A stretch of DNA of 64,000 nt from an uncultured Acetatifactor sp. (GTDB taxonomy: Bacteria > Bacillota > Clostridia > Lachnospirales > Lachnospiraceae): positions 1-64,000 of the forward strand of contig CANQEH010000003.1 of the NCBI GenBank assembly GCA_947594835.1, read 5' to 3'. The position numbers and the translations under genes are program-made. The stretch's first letter is position 1. Each line of letters starts with the position of its first letter. The notes below the pieces were generated by a model that saw only the letters and a list, made by a program, of their open reading frames with translations, had not been told where the DNA came from and did not search any database. Below are positions 15,854-23,463 of this stretch, piece by piece.

Positions 15854-17891
15854 CCGCATTCGCGGCCTGCTGCGACAGATGGCGCTTTAAGGGGATGTGG
15901 CAGGGGTCTGACAGTTCAGGATCCCTGCACATCAGCTCCTCTACCGCCGTAGACGCATCTTTCAGCACGGCGGCGTCCGCGTAGATATCCCCCACCCGGA
16001 AGGAAAAATCGCCGCTCTGGCGCAGGCCGAACAGTTCCCCGGGGCCTCTCAGCTTCAGATCCTCCGAGGCGATGTGAAAGCCGTCGTTGGAATGGTTTAA
16101 AATCTGCAGCCGCTCCATGGTTGCCTTCTCCTGGGAAGCACTCACAAAAATACAGTAGCTCTGGTGCTGCCCCCGGCCCACCCGCCCCCGCAGCTGGTGG
16201 AGCTGGGCAAGGCCGAAACGCTCCGCGTTCTCCACCATCATCACCGTGGCGTTTGGCACATTGATCCCAACCTCGATGACGGTGGTGGATACCAGCACGT
16301 CGATGGAATGTGCGGCAAAGGCCTCCATAATGGACGTTTTGTCCGCAGGCCGCATCTTCCCGTGCAGATAAGCCACCTGTACGCTGGGCGGCAGTACGCT
16401 TCTTAATTTCTCCGCGTAGTCCACCACGTTCTCCAGCTCCTCCATCTCCCCTGCCTCCACCTGGGGACAGATCACATAAACCTGCCTGCCCTGGGCCACC
16501 TGCGCCTCGATGAACTGATAGGCCTTGGGGCGGTAGGAGGTATCCACCACACAGTTTTTGATGGGCAGCCTGCCCTGGGGCAGCTCGTCTACCACGGAAA
16601 GGTTTAAGTCGCCGTAGAGGAGGATGGCCAGCGTCCTGGGGATGGGGGTTGCGCTCATCACCAGAATGTGCGGGATATCCCCTTTCTTTGCCAGGGTTTC
16701 CCGCTGGCGCACGCCGAAGCGGTGCTGCTCGTCGGTGACCACCAGCCCCAGGGCGCGGTACTGTACCTTCTCCTGGATCAGCGCGTGGGTGCCGATGATG
16801 AGATTTGCCTCCCCGGAAGCGATCTTTTCATAGGCCTCCCGCTTTTCCCTGGCGGTCATAGAGCCCACCAGGAGCACAGGCTGAAAGCAGAGGCCGTACT
16901 TTTTCACATACTCCGCCACTGTCTCAAAGTGCTGGACGGCCAGCACCTCCGTGGGCGCCATGAGCGCCCCCTGAAACCCGTTTGCCGCCGTCATTAAAAG
17001 GGCCAGCAGCGCCAGAATGGTCTTGCCGGAGCCCACATCCCCCTGAATCAGCCGGTTCATGCACACCGGGCCGCCTAAGTCGTCCTTGATCTCCTGCCAG
17101 ACTTTCTTCTGTGCCCCGGTCAGGGGAAAGGGCAGCTTTTCCAAAAACCGCACCGTATCCGCCGTCTCCATCATCGGGAAATGGTTTTCCAGCTTCTCTC
17201 CCGCCTGGCGGTTCTGTCTCAAAAGATACAGGAAAGAAAAAAATTCGTCGAACACCAGCCGTTTCCGGGCCAGCAGAAGCTCCTCCCTGCTCTCCGGGAA
17301 ATGCAGGGTTTCCACCGACTGCGGCTCCGGCATCAGACTGTATCGTTCCAGCATCCAGGCGGGATAATATTCCTCCTCCCACTGGTACTGGGCAAGGGCC
17401 TGCTTTACCGCTTTCTGCACCGCATGGTTGGTGAGCCCCTTCGTAAGGGCGTAGCGGGGAATCAGACGGTTCATCTGCTGCCTGTATTCCTCCAGGGCAA
17501 AAAGCCTGGGTTGTTCCATCCGCTTTGTCGTGCCCGCGCCCTGCACCAGCCCCCGGAAGAGATAATATCCCCCGGGCTTTAACACCTTTTTTAAAAATGG
17601 CATATTGAAAAAGGTAAGCTGTAAAACGCCGGTATCGTCCGCCAGAGTGACGTTTAAAATGTGCAGCCTGCGGATCCTTTTCTCGCCCGCAACCCCCCGC
17701 ATGACTCCGTGGACGGCGCAGACCTTTCCGGGCAGCGCCTCCCCGATCTTCACCGGCTCCTCATAGATCTCATAGTCCCTGGGATAATGGGAAAGCAGCT
17801 CGCCTGCACTGCGGATATCCAGTTTTTCAAAGAGCTTCCCGGTCTTTTCCCCCACGCCCTTTAACTGAAGGACGGATGTGTTTTTGTCCAT
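15834..17891 (-). CDS. recG: ATP-dependent DNA helicase RecG
   Basis: A protein of about 685 residues that remodels stalled replication forks and branch-migrates Holliday junctions. The N-terminal wedge/OB region (GVMRGVAGEKRIRRLHILNV) is followed by the helicase core: Walker A IQGDVGSGKTILAL, DEQHRFGVRQR as the Walker B/DExH-like motif, MSATPIPRTLA as motif III, and TTVIEVGINVPNA with HQLRGRVGRGQHQSYC as motifs V/VI. Length is typical. The ATG at 17891 (MDKNTSVLQLKGVG) is preferred over the upstream in-frame ATG. It begins after a terminator for fakA and shares recombination function with recU and ruvAB in this window. Confidence 0.95.
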   Translation of the reverse strand: MDKNTSVLQLKGVGEKTGKLFEKLDIRSAGELLSHYPRDYEIYEEPVKIGEALPGKVCAVHGVMRGVAGEKRIRRLHILNVTLADDTGVLQLTFFNMPFLKKVLKPGGYYLFRGLVQGAGTTKRMEQPRLFALEEYRQQMNRLIPRYALTKGLTNHAVQKAVKQALAQYQWEEEYYPAWMLERYSLMPEPQSVETLHFPESREELLLARKRLVFDEFFSFLYLLRQNRQAGEKLENHFPMMETADTVRFLEKLPFPLTGAQKKVWQEIKDDLGGPVCMNRLIQGDVGSGKTILALLALLMTAANGFQGALMAPTEVLAVQHFETVAEYVKKYGLCFQPVLLVGSMTAREKREAYEKIASGEANLIIGTHALIQEKVQYRALGLVVTDEQHRFGVRQRETLAKKGDIPHILVMSATPIPRTLAILLYGDLNLSVVDELPQGRLPIKNCVVDTSYRPKAYQFIEAQVAQGRQVYVICPQVEAGEMEELENVVDYAEKLRSVLPPSVQVAYLHGKMRPADKTSIMEAFAAHSIDVLVSTTVIEVGINVPNATVMMVENAERFGLAQLHQLRGRVGRGQHQSYCIFVSASQEKATMERLQILNHSNDGFHIASEDLKLRGPGELFGLRQSGDFSFRVGDIYADAAVLKDASTAVEELMCRDPELSDPCHIPLKRHLSQQAANAVDFRTI

Positions 17892-17929
17892 CGCTGCCAC
17901 TGTCCTCCCTGTCATAACAGCAACATAAG

Positions 17930-17975
17930 AAAAAAGAACCTGCCCTATCAGAATTTCTCCTTTAGACAGGCTCTT
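17930..17975 (-). terminator. Rho-independent terminator after yloU-fakA
   Basis: On the minus strand AGAGCCTGTC ... GGGCAGGTTCT forms an imperfect stem with a long loop followed by TTTTTT. It lies between the fakA stop and the recG start. Confidence 0.6.
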
Positions 17976-18035
17976 TGCCGCTTCCGTTCTGCCAGATCAC
18001 GGTCATCCGCAAAAAGAAGCTTTTTTATTCCATCG

Positions 18036-19694
18036 TCATTCCACGGACATCACATAATAGTAAATGGGCTGTCCCCCGTACTGCAGCTCCACGTCGCAGT
18101 CCGCGTACTTTTCCGCGATCCGCGTGCCGAAAGCCTCCGCGTCCTCGGGCTTTACGTCCTCGCCGTAGTAGATGCTGATCAGCTCCGCATCCTCCGTGAC
18201 CAACCCCTCTATGGTCTCCAGGGCCACCTGCTCCAGGGCGGCGCCCACGGCGATGAGGCCCTTGTCACCGATGCCCATAAAGTCGTCTTTCTTGATCTCC
18301 ATATCGTCGATGACCGTGTCGCGCACCGCGTAGGTCACCTCCCCGGTGCTCACCGTGCCGATCTCCCGGAGCATATTCCCCTCGTTTTCATCCGCAGACA
18401 GCTCCGGCACAAAATTGATCACCGCCGTAATGCCCTGGGGAATGGTCTTTGTGGGGATCACCAGCAGATCCTTCTCCGTCACCAGTTCCGCCGCCTGGTT
18501 GGCCGCCAGGATGATATTTTTGTTGTTGGGCAAAAGGAACACCGTCCTGGCGTTGACTTTCTCCACGGCGTCCAGAATGTCCGCCGTGCTGGGATTCATG
18601 GTCTGGCCGCCCTCGATGATGTAATCCACGCCCAGGCTCTTGAAGATCTCGCTCATGCCCTGCCCTGCGGAAACCGCGATAAAGCCAAAATCCTTGGGAG
18701 GCTCCGCCCTGCGTTCCTCCTTCTGTTTCTGTTCGGCCGCAAACAGCTTCTCCTGATGCTCCAGGCGCATATTGTCAATCTTTAAGTTGGAAAGCTCGCC
18801 GTACATCAATGCCTTCTGGATGGCCATTCCCGGGTCATTGGTATGTACATGAACCTTGACAATGTCGTCCTCCGCCACACATACGATAGAATCCCCGATG
18901 GATTCCAGATATTTCTTAAAATCTATCTCCTGCTTGACGTTAAAGAGCTTGCCCAGCAGGATGATAAATTCCGTGCAGTAACCAAACTTGATGTCCACGG
19001 CCTCCTGGGCGCCCCGGGAGGAAGCCCCCGTCCCCCGGCTTTCCATCCCCTCGAGATCCAGGGTGACCTCCTTGCCGAGATAAGCGTCGTAAAAGCCGGT
19101 GATGACCTCCACCAACCCCTGTCCGCCGGAATCCACCACTCCGGCCTGCTTTAACACAGGCAGCATCTCCGGCGTCTGGCTTAAGACATATTTCGCGTGT
19201 CCGATCACCGTCCCCAGATAGGTCTCCATATCCTCCACGCCCTCGTCCACCAGTTCCCGGCCTTTCTCGGCGATGCCCCTGGCAACGGTGAGAATCGTCC
19301 CCTCCTTGGGCTTCATCACGGCTTTGTACGCCGTCTCCACGGCCTTTTCAAAGGCCTCTGCCATGATGGGCACGGTGACGGCTTCCTCCCCCTTGATGCG
19401 CTTGGTAAATCCCCGGAAGATCTGGGATAAGATCACGCCGGAGTTTCCCCTGGCCCCCCGCAGGGAACCGCCGGAAATGGCCTTGCATACCGCTTCCATG
19501 CCGGGGTTATCCCCCAGGGCCATCACTTCCTTTGCGGCGGCCATAATGGTCATGGTCATATTGGTGCCCGTGTCCCCATCCGGCACGGGAAACACGTTCA
19601 GTTCATTGATCCACTCTTTTTTATTCTCCAGATTCTTTGCGCCGGCTAAGAACATCTTTGCAAGCATCTTAGCGTCGATTTGTTGTAAACCCAC
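18036..19694 (-). CDS. fakA: fatty acid kinase subunit A (DAK2 domain, YloV family)
   Basis: The 552-residue protein has an N-terminal Dha-kinase-like ATP-binding DAK2 domain (about 1-200). Metal-binding aspartates lie in NVFPVPDGDTGTNM, and SGGSLRGARGNSGVILSQI is also present. A C-terminal DegV-like domain (from about residue 330) follows. It phosphorylates a fatty acid carried by a FakB/DegV protein, feeding exogenous fatty acids into phospholipid synthesis; a DegV protein is encoded nearby. The start is GTG with AAGGAGG seven bases upstream. The gene follows yloU by 12 bp, the standard Firmicutes yloU-yloV order. Confidence 0.93.
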   Translation of the reverse strand: MGLQQIDAKMLAKMFLAGAKNLENKKEWINELNVFPVPDGDTGTNMTMTIMAAAKEVMALGDNPGMEAVCKAISGGSLRGARGNSGVILSQIFRGFTKRIKGEEAVTVPIMAEAFEKAVETAYKAVMKPKEGTILTVARGIAEKGRELVDEGVEDMETYLGTVIGHAKYVLSQTPEMLPVLKQAGVVDSGGQGLVEVITGFYDAYLGKEVTLDLEGMESRGTGASSRGAQEAVDIKFGYCTEFIILLGKLFNVKQEIDFKKYLESIGDSIVCVAEDDIVKVHVHTNDPGMAIQKALMYGELSNLKIDNMRLEHQEKLFAAEQKQKEERRAEPPKDFGFIAVSAGQGMSEIFKSLGVDYIIEGGQTMNPSTADILDAVEKVNARTVFLLPNNKNIILAANQAAELVTEKDLLVIPTKTIPQGITAVINFVPELSADENEGNMLREIGTVSTGEVTYAVRDTVIDDMEIKKDDFMGIGDKGLIAVGAALEQVALETIEGLVTEDAELISIYYGEDVKPEDAEAFGTRIAEKYADCDVELQYGGQPIYYYVMSVE

Positions 19695-19706
19695 GATCTG
19701 TCCTCC

Positions 19707-20066
19707 TTAATCAATCACTCTGACACCATCTACATAGATGTTGATTTTTTTAATCTCAATACCGGCAAACTCCTCTACTTTGTACTTCACATTGCTGATC
19801 AGATTGTCTGCCACAGCCAGGATGCTCACGCCGTAAGAGACGATGACATGAAAATCCAGAACCAGTTGGTTGTTGTCCAAAGTCACGCTGATGCCCCTGG
19901 TAATGCTGTCTTTTTTGAGCAGGCGAACCAGACCGTCCTTCACGCTGACCCCGGCCATCCCCACAATACCGAAACACTCTACCGCCACGCTGCCTGCGTA
20001 CTGAGCGATGACTTCGTTGGCGATCATAATCTTCCCCAGATGGGTATTCATAGAAGAACCTTTCAT
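19707..20066 (-). CDS. Asp23/Gls24 family protein (YloU-like)
   Basis: The small protein (119 residues) follows the Asp23/Gls24 pattern: MNTHLGKIMIANEVIAQYAGSVAVECFGIVGMA, then an alternating beta region ending KVEEFAGIEIKKINIYVDGVRV. Such proteins accompany FakA/YloV and are associated with the envelope and alkaline stress; the molecular role is unclear. The ATG at 20066 has AAAGG seven bases upstream; the track's longer start at 20159 has no such support and would run through the promoter region. It is the first gene of the yloU-fakA unit and is divergent from rpmB. Confidence 0.9.
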   Translation of the reverse strand: MKGSSMNTHLGKIMIANEVIAQYAGSVAVECFGIVGMAGVSVKDGLVRLLKKDSITRGISVTLDNNQLVLDFHVIVSYGVSILAVADNLISNVKYKVEEFAGIEIKKINIYVDGVRVID

Positions 20067-20192
20067 AGTGATACCTTTCCTTTCGCATGACATTGGCCGC
20101 GCCTGTTTCCAAAGCTGCACCCATATAATACTACCATCTTTCCCCAAAAAAGGAAACATGAAAAGTTAAATTTAAAAAAAGAATTTTTTTGC

Positions 20193-20221
20193 TTGCTTTT
20201 TTGTGCCGTTTCTGGTAGTAT
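20193..20221 (+). promoter_or_regulatory. promoter for rpmB
   Basis: TTGCTT, a 17-bp spacer and TAGTAT lie about 60 bp upstream of the rpmB ATG in an AT-rich divergent region. The boxes are moderate matches. Confidence 0.55.
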
Positions 20222-20283
20222 ATCAATGTTGCGGGCAAGTGCCTAGTATATTTGTGAGACGGACAGGTCGAGGAGGTGTCAAA

Positions 20284-20469
20284 ATGGCGAAGTGTGATAT
20301 TTGCGGCAAGGGCGTTCATTTCGGGAACAATGTAAGCCATTCTCATAGAAGAAGCAATGCAATCTGGAACTCTAACGTAAAGCGCGTAAAGTGCAAGGTA
20401 AACGGTGGGGCCAAGCGGATGCACGTCTGCACCGGCTGCCTGAAATCCGGCAGAGTGGAAAGAGCTTAA
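20284..20469 (+). CDS. rpmB: 50S ribosomal protein L28
   Basis: The 61-residue protein reads MAKCDICGKGVHFGNNVSHSHR and ends CTGCLKSGRVERA. This is the Cys-containing, zinc-binding form of L28, with CDIC near the start and CTGC near the end as a four-cysteine knuckle. It is a structural protein of the large ribosomal subunit. GAGGAGGTG lies seven bases upstream of the ATG. It is divergent from yloU-fakA, as in many Firmicutes, and is followed directly by its own terminator, so it is a single-gene unit. The ORF track begins upstream in frame (20203) without support. Confidence 0.97.
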   Translation: MAKCDICGKGVHFGNNVSHSHRRSNAIWNSNVKRVKCKVNGGAKRMHVCTGCLKSGRVERA

Positions 20470-20490
20470 GCTGCTGTTTTGAACGGACGA

Positions 20491-20517
20491 AAAGAGTAGG
20501 GAAACCTACTCTTTTTT
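20491..20517 (+). terminator. Rho-independent terminator of rpmB
   Basis: AAAGAGTAGG-GAAA-CCTACTCTTT forms a 10-bp perfect stem with a GAAA tetraloop followed by T residues, 21 bp after the rpmB stop. It could also serve leftward transcripts. Confidence 0.92.
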
Positions 20518-20623
20518 CATTCTCTCTGATTCTTTCTGCTCTCTTTCAAGCCGTTTTGAAAAGGGTTCTCAGTTTCTCTGCTCTTTCACTTTCCCGGCTT
20601 AGCGCCTCGGTTTTTGGAAAGGA

Positions 20624-21157
20624 TTATTCCTCCCTGCTCTTTCGGCGCAGATATTCCCGGTTGATGCTCTGGGCCAGCTCCACGTCCCCAAACAGGTTGT
20701 CCGGGTGGAAAATCTTCACCAGATCCCTGTATCGCTTGCGCAGGGCCAGCGGATTGTTGGTGCCCCTGAACAAAAGCCGCACGGACTCCTCCACCAGCGG
20801 GGCGCCCGAGGGCTCGTCCCACCCCGCCCGGTTCAGACGCTCCTCCATGAGGCGCTTCTGGCGCTCAAAAGCCTGCCTGTCCTCATCCAGCTTTCGGAAA
20901 CCGTCCTGGAGGATCGCCAGCTTTTTTTCAAAAAAGATCCTCTCCTCCTTCAGCCTCTGCCGCTCCATCACCGTGCGCCGGTTTAACTCGTCCAGTTCTT
21001 TGCGCAGCTGCACCCGCTCGTTTAAAAATTTCTCCTGGGAGGCATTCAGTTCCCGGCGGGCGTTTTCCAGCCGGATATTCTCCTGGAAAAGCCACAGCTT
21101 GGCTTTCTTCAGTTCCTCTGCATCTTCCGCATTGCCGATTTCTTCCCAATCAATCAT
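20624..21157 (-). CDS. coiled-coil protein with C-terminal J-domain-like HPD motif
   Basis: Residues about 10-110 of this 177-residue protein form a highly charged heptad-rich coiled coil (LRKELDELNRRTVMERQRLKEE). The C-terminal 55 residues include LALRKRYRDLVKIFHPDNLFGD followed by AQSINREYL. That resembles helix II-HPD-helix III of DnaJ domains, although a J domain is normally N-terminal. It may recruit DnaK to a bound partner through the coiled coil; this is inference. The ATG follows GGAGGGAAAGG. It is probably the last gene of the leftward unit with gerW and the DUF2953-type gene. A chance HPD is the main alternative. Confidence 0.68.
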   Translation of the reverse strand: MIDWEEIGNAEDAEELKKAKLWLFQENIRLENARRELNASQEKFLNERVQLRKELDELNRRTVMERQRLKEERIFFEKKLAILQDGFRKLDEDRQAFERQKRLMEERLNRAGWDEPSGAPLVEESVRLLFRGTNNPLALRKRYRDLVKIFHPDNLFGDVELAQSINREYLRRKSREE

Positions 21158-21224
21158 CGAAACAACCTTTCCCTCCGCAGGCTGCCGGACAACGTCCTCC
21201 CGCCGTTATCCCAGAGGCCGGGCG

Positions 21225-21365
21225 TCAGTCGCTGCACATACAGTGATATCCCACAAAGAGCAGCAGTGCAATGATGAGGATCCCCGCCAGACGGTTGTGC
21301 GTGATCAGCATTAACAGCATCCCGATGGCGATCAGGAAAGCCACAAGGCCAATAAGCTTTTTCAT
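21225..21365 (-). CDS. 46-residue membrane peptide
   Basis: This gene is not in the ORF track because of its length. The minus strand reads MKKLIGLVAFLIAIGMLLML, then ITHNRLAGILIIALLLFVGYHCMCSD and TGA. Two hydrophobic segments are joined by a short polar turn (THNR), giving a hairpin membrane peptide with two cysteines at the end. GGAG lies five bases upstream of the ATG. It sits between gerW and the J-domain-like gene in the same direction, and codons look normal for the region. Function unknown. Confidence 0.65.
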   Translation of the reverse strand: MKKLIGLVAFLIAIGMLLMLITHNRLAGILIIALLLFVGYHCMCSD

Positions 21366-21421
21366 GGCGCTCCGACATTGTGCTTTCCTCTATCATATGC
21401 ACTGCCCCTGTTTTTCTTGAA

Positions 21422-21841
21422 TTACTCCCCGGAAGGCTCCCCCTCCCCGGGGAAGGCGATATCCACCACTTCCGCGTCGGACATTTCCGCCTTATCCTTT
21501 GGCTTGGTAAACTTTTCCACCAGATCCGGAATCATATCCAGAACCTTGGTCACCACATCCTGATTCTTGATGTTCACCAGCTTGGTGCTGCCGTCCTTGA
21601 TGACAATGACCGCGCTGGGGGTCATCTTACCGCCCAGGCCTCCTGCGCCGGAGGAAGAGTGCTTTTCGCCGTTTGCGCCTGCCCCCGCTCCCACGCCGAA
21701 GCTGACGTCCACCAGGGGCAGGATGATGGTATCGCCCACCTGGGTGGCCTCTCCCACCACGGTCTTTGTGGAGAGCACGGTGTCCATGCCCGTAAGCAGC
21801 GCCTCTACCACTCCCTGAAACTGATTCTCCTTATCTGCCAT
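21422..21841 (-). CDS. gerW: GerW family sporulation protein (YtfJ)
   Basis: The 139-residue protein follows the GerW/YtfJ pattern: VVEALLTGMDTVLSTKTVVGEA, TIILPLVDVSFGVGAGAG, a glycine/serine-rich loop (SSSGAGGLGGKM) and PSAVIVIKDGSTKLVNIKN. In Bacillus the protein is forespore-made and needed for proper germination; here it marks the organism as a spore former. The ATG at 21841 has GGAGG five bases upstream; the track start at 21940 runs into the neighbouring gene. It overlaps the upstream DUF2953-type gene by 11 bp, which is the usual ytfI-ytfJ pairing. Confidence 0.93.
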   Translation of the reverse strand: MADKENQFQGVVEALLTGMDTVLSTKTVVGEATQVGDTIILPLVDVSFGVGAGAGANGEKHSSSGAGGLGGKMTPSAVIVIKDGSTKLVNIKNQDVVTKVLDMIPDLVEKFTKPKDKAEMSDAEVVDIAFPGEGEPSGE

Positions 21842-22934
21842 TCTTTCCTCCATTTCCGCGCTTTCCTGCGCCAGCAAACAGTTTGTTTTTGAATTTCCAC
21901 AGCCGTTTGTCCAAAAGGACGCCCAGTATATTTCTGGCAAACGCCGCCACCGTCATATGGCCTGCGGCTGAAAATTCCGCCTCGAACACTGCCTGTTCAA
22001 AATCCGGCAGCACCGTCACGCCTGGCCCGAGTAGGGGCTGGAACATCCCGTAAACGCCAAAGGCATACCCTGTGGTGTCCGGGGCGCCGGTGCCAAACCG
22101 CACCCGGGCGTTCAGCTTTCTGGGCCGTATGGACTTTAAGATCCTCCACAGCCGCTTTTTTATGTGGGAAAAAAGTTCCCTGGTCTCCCGCTCCTGCAAA
22201 AGAGCCCCGTAATAGGATATATTCTGCCAAATCCCTCTTATTTTATCATAGAAGCCGCAGATTGTGTACTGCAACTTCTTTCTTTTTTCAGACAGCCAGG
22301 AGGCCCCGCCGCCTGGCATTTTCTCTCCTGCCCCGGCCTCTTCCCCGAAAGGAGACGCTTCCGTTTCGCTGTCAGGGGCTTTCCCACCGTCCTGTCCGGC
22401 GCTTTCCTGCTGCGCCGCGTCCGATGTTTCGCTTCCAGGCTGCTGTCTGGTTTCCGATGTTTCGCCGCCTGTCTTTTCACCCTCTGGCGCACCCTCGTCC
22501 TGTCCGGCGCTTCCCTGCTGCGCCGCGTCCGATGTTTCGCTTCCAGGCTGCTGTCTGGTTTCCGGCGTTTCGCCCCCTGCCTTTCCGCTCTCCGGCGCTC
22601 CGCCGTCCTGTCCGGCGCTTCCCTGCTGCGCCGCGTCCGGCGTTCGTCCGCCTGCCTGTTTTCCCTTCCTGCCGCCGTCTAAGGAAAAAATCGTCATCCA
22701 GAGGAATTTCACCCCGTTCTGCCCCTGGGCCGGGTAGGCGTAATGCAGACGGAACAGCCCAAACAGCCAGAAGGCATTCACAAAAGCCGTCACGTCTTTT
22801 CCCTGCGCACGCCCGGACGCCCGGTAAGCCACCGGGAAAAACAGCACAAGCAAAAGCACGGCCAGCGCCAGTCCAAGCACAAGGAGCAGACCGATCCCAA
22901 GCACAGCCAGGATCTGCAATATCACGTCCAGCAT
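21831..22934 (-). CDS. DUF2953-type membrane protein (YtfI-like) with internal tandem repeats
   Basis: The 367-residue protein begins with a long hydrophobic helix (about 3-35). A short domain (about 36-88) follows, then a low-complexity linker (about 96-210) and a C-terminal domain (ARVRFGTGAPDTTGYAFGVYGM) typical of DUF2953/YtfI proteins. The linker holds two full and one partial copy of a 36-residue unit beginning DAAQQGSAGQDGG, encoded by 108-bp repeats. It is directly upstream of, and overlaps, gerW; the pair is conserved among spore formers, but its molecular role is unknown. The ATG at 22934 is chosen because it starts directly before the membrane helix. Confidence 0.82.
   Translation of the reverse strand: MLDVILQILAVLGIGLLLVLGLALAVLLLVLFFPVAYRASGRAQGKDVTAFVNAFWLFGLFRLHYAYPAQGQNGVKFLWMTIFSLDGGRKGKQAGGRTPDAAQQGSAGQDGGAPESGKAGGETPETRQQPGSETSDAAQQGSAGQDEGAPEGEKTGGETSETRQQPGSETSDAAQQESAGQDGGKAPDSETEASPFGEEAGAGEKMPGGGASWLSEKRKKLQYTICGFYDKIRGIWQNISYYGALLQERETRELFSHIKKRLWRILKSIRPRKLNARVRFGTGAPDTTGYAFGVYGMFQPLLGPGVTVLPDFEQAVFEAEFSAAGHMTVAAFARNILGVLLDKRLWKFKNKLFAGAGKRGNGGKNGR
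22365..22640. repeat. 108-bp in-frame tandem repeat inside the DUF2953-type gene
   Basis: Units starting GTCCTGTCCGGCGCTT (plus strand) begin at 22389, 22497 and 22605; the third copy is truncated. The period of 108 bp keeps the reading frame (36 residues), so copy number can change without a frameshift. Confidence 0.88.
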
Positions 22935-23251
22935 AACAAATACTCCTTCAGCGCGCAGTCTCCCCGCTCCCGCAGGCACTCCTTCACCATCTGTTCCACC
23001 AGCCCCACCGCTTCCTCCCGGCTGCCCGCAATCCCCACCACATAAAGCGGGTTCTTTTGGTAATAGCGCTGTGCCAGCTGCCTTGCCTCAAAAATGTCCA
23101 GCTGGTCGGAAGGGTTTTTCGAGAGGGTGATGAGCACGACGCCTGTAAGCAGCGGTTTCCCCTCCAGTTTCCTTTTCATCTTATCCAGTTTTTTTGTGTT
23201 GATGCTCTCTCCCAGATAAAGTCTTGGGTGATAGGTAATGGAAACGGCCAT
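22922..23251 (-). CDS. conserved hypothetical protein
   Basis: The 109-residue protein is not recognised. It starts MAVSITYHPRLYLGESINTK, contains LTGVVLITLSKNPSDQLDIFEA and LYVVGIAGSREEAVGLVEQM, and looks like a small soluble alpha/beta domain without signal peptide or membrane helix. The ATG at 23251 has AAAGGA seven bases upstream and is preferred over the track start at 23296. It overlaps the DUF2953-type gene by 13 bp and is the first gene of the gerW unit, so co-expression with sporulation genes is likely. Function unknown. Confidence 0.72.
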   Translation of the reverse strand: MAVSITYHPRLYLGESINTKKLDKMKRKLEGKPLLTGVVLITLSKNPSDQLDIFEARQLAQRYYQKNPLYVVGIAGSREEAVGLVEQMVKECLRERGDCALKEYLLCWT

Positions 23252-23314
23252 ATCCCCGTCCTTTCCATCCAAACTCGCATATGGCAATGCAATCAAAAAC
23301 GCCCTATGTAACCC

Positions 23315-23343
23315 ATCCTATCACATTTTGCCAAAGGGGGCAA
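23315..23343 (-). promoter_or_regulatory. putative promoter for the gerW unit
   Basis: Minus-strand TTGCCC, a 17-bp spacer and TAGGAT lie about 65 bp upstream of the first ATG. The match is moderate. A sporulation sigma factor might be used instead; no clear sigma-F/G site was picked out by eye. Confidence 0.45.
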
Positions 23344-23405
23344 TGGATTTTCACACCCATCCCTCCGCCCCCGGAAACAGATAGCGAAGAAATGTGAGAA
23401 AAAGA

Positions 23406-23433
23406 TTGACATTTCGACCTGTTTACTTATACT
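23406..23433 (+). promoter_or_regulatory. strong sigma-A promoter for the HD-GYP gene
   Basis: TTGACA, a 16-bp spacer and TATACT, 30 bp upstream of the HD-GYP ATG. The -35 box is a perfect consensus. Confidence 0.8.
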
Positions 23434-23463
23434 GGATATGAAAAGAAATTGGGAGGAATTGCG

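Noticed and set aside
22389-22640. Possible CRISPR array
   Set aside because: The units are 108 bp long, contiguous, in frame with a gene, and have no unique spacers.
22164-22936. Several plus-strand ORFs with Ser/Arg/Pro repeats
   Set aside because: They are antisense readings of the 108-bp repeat in the DUF2953-type gene.
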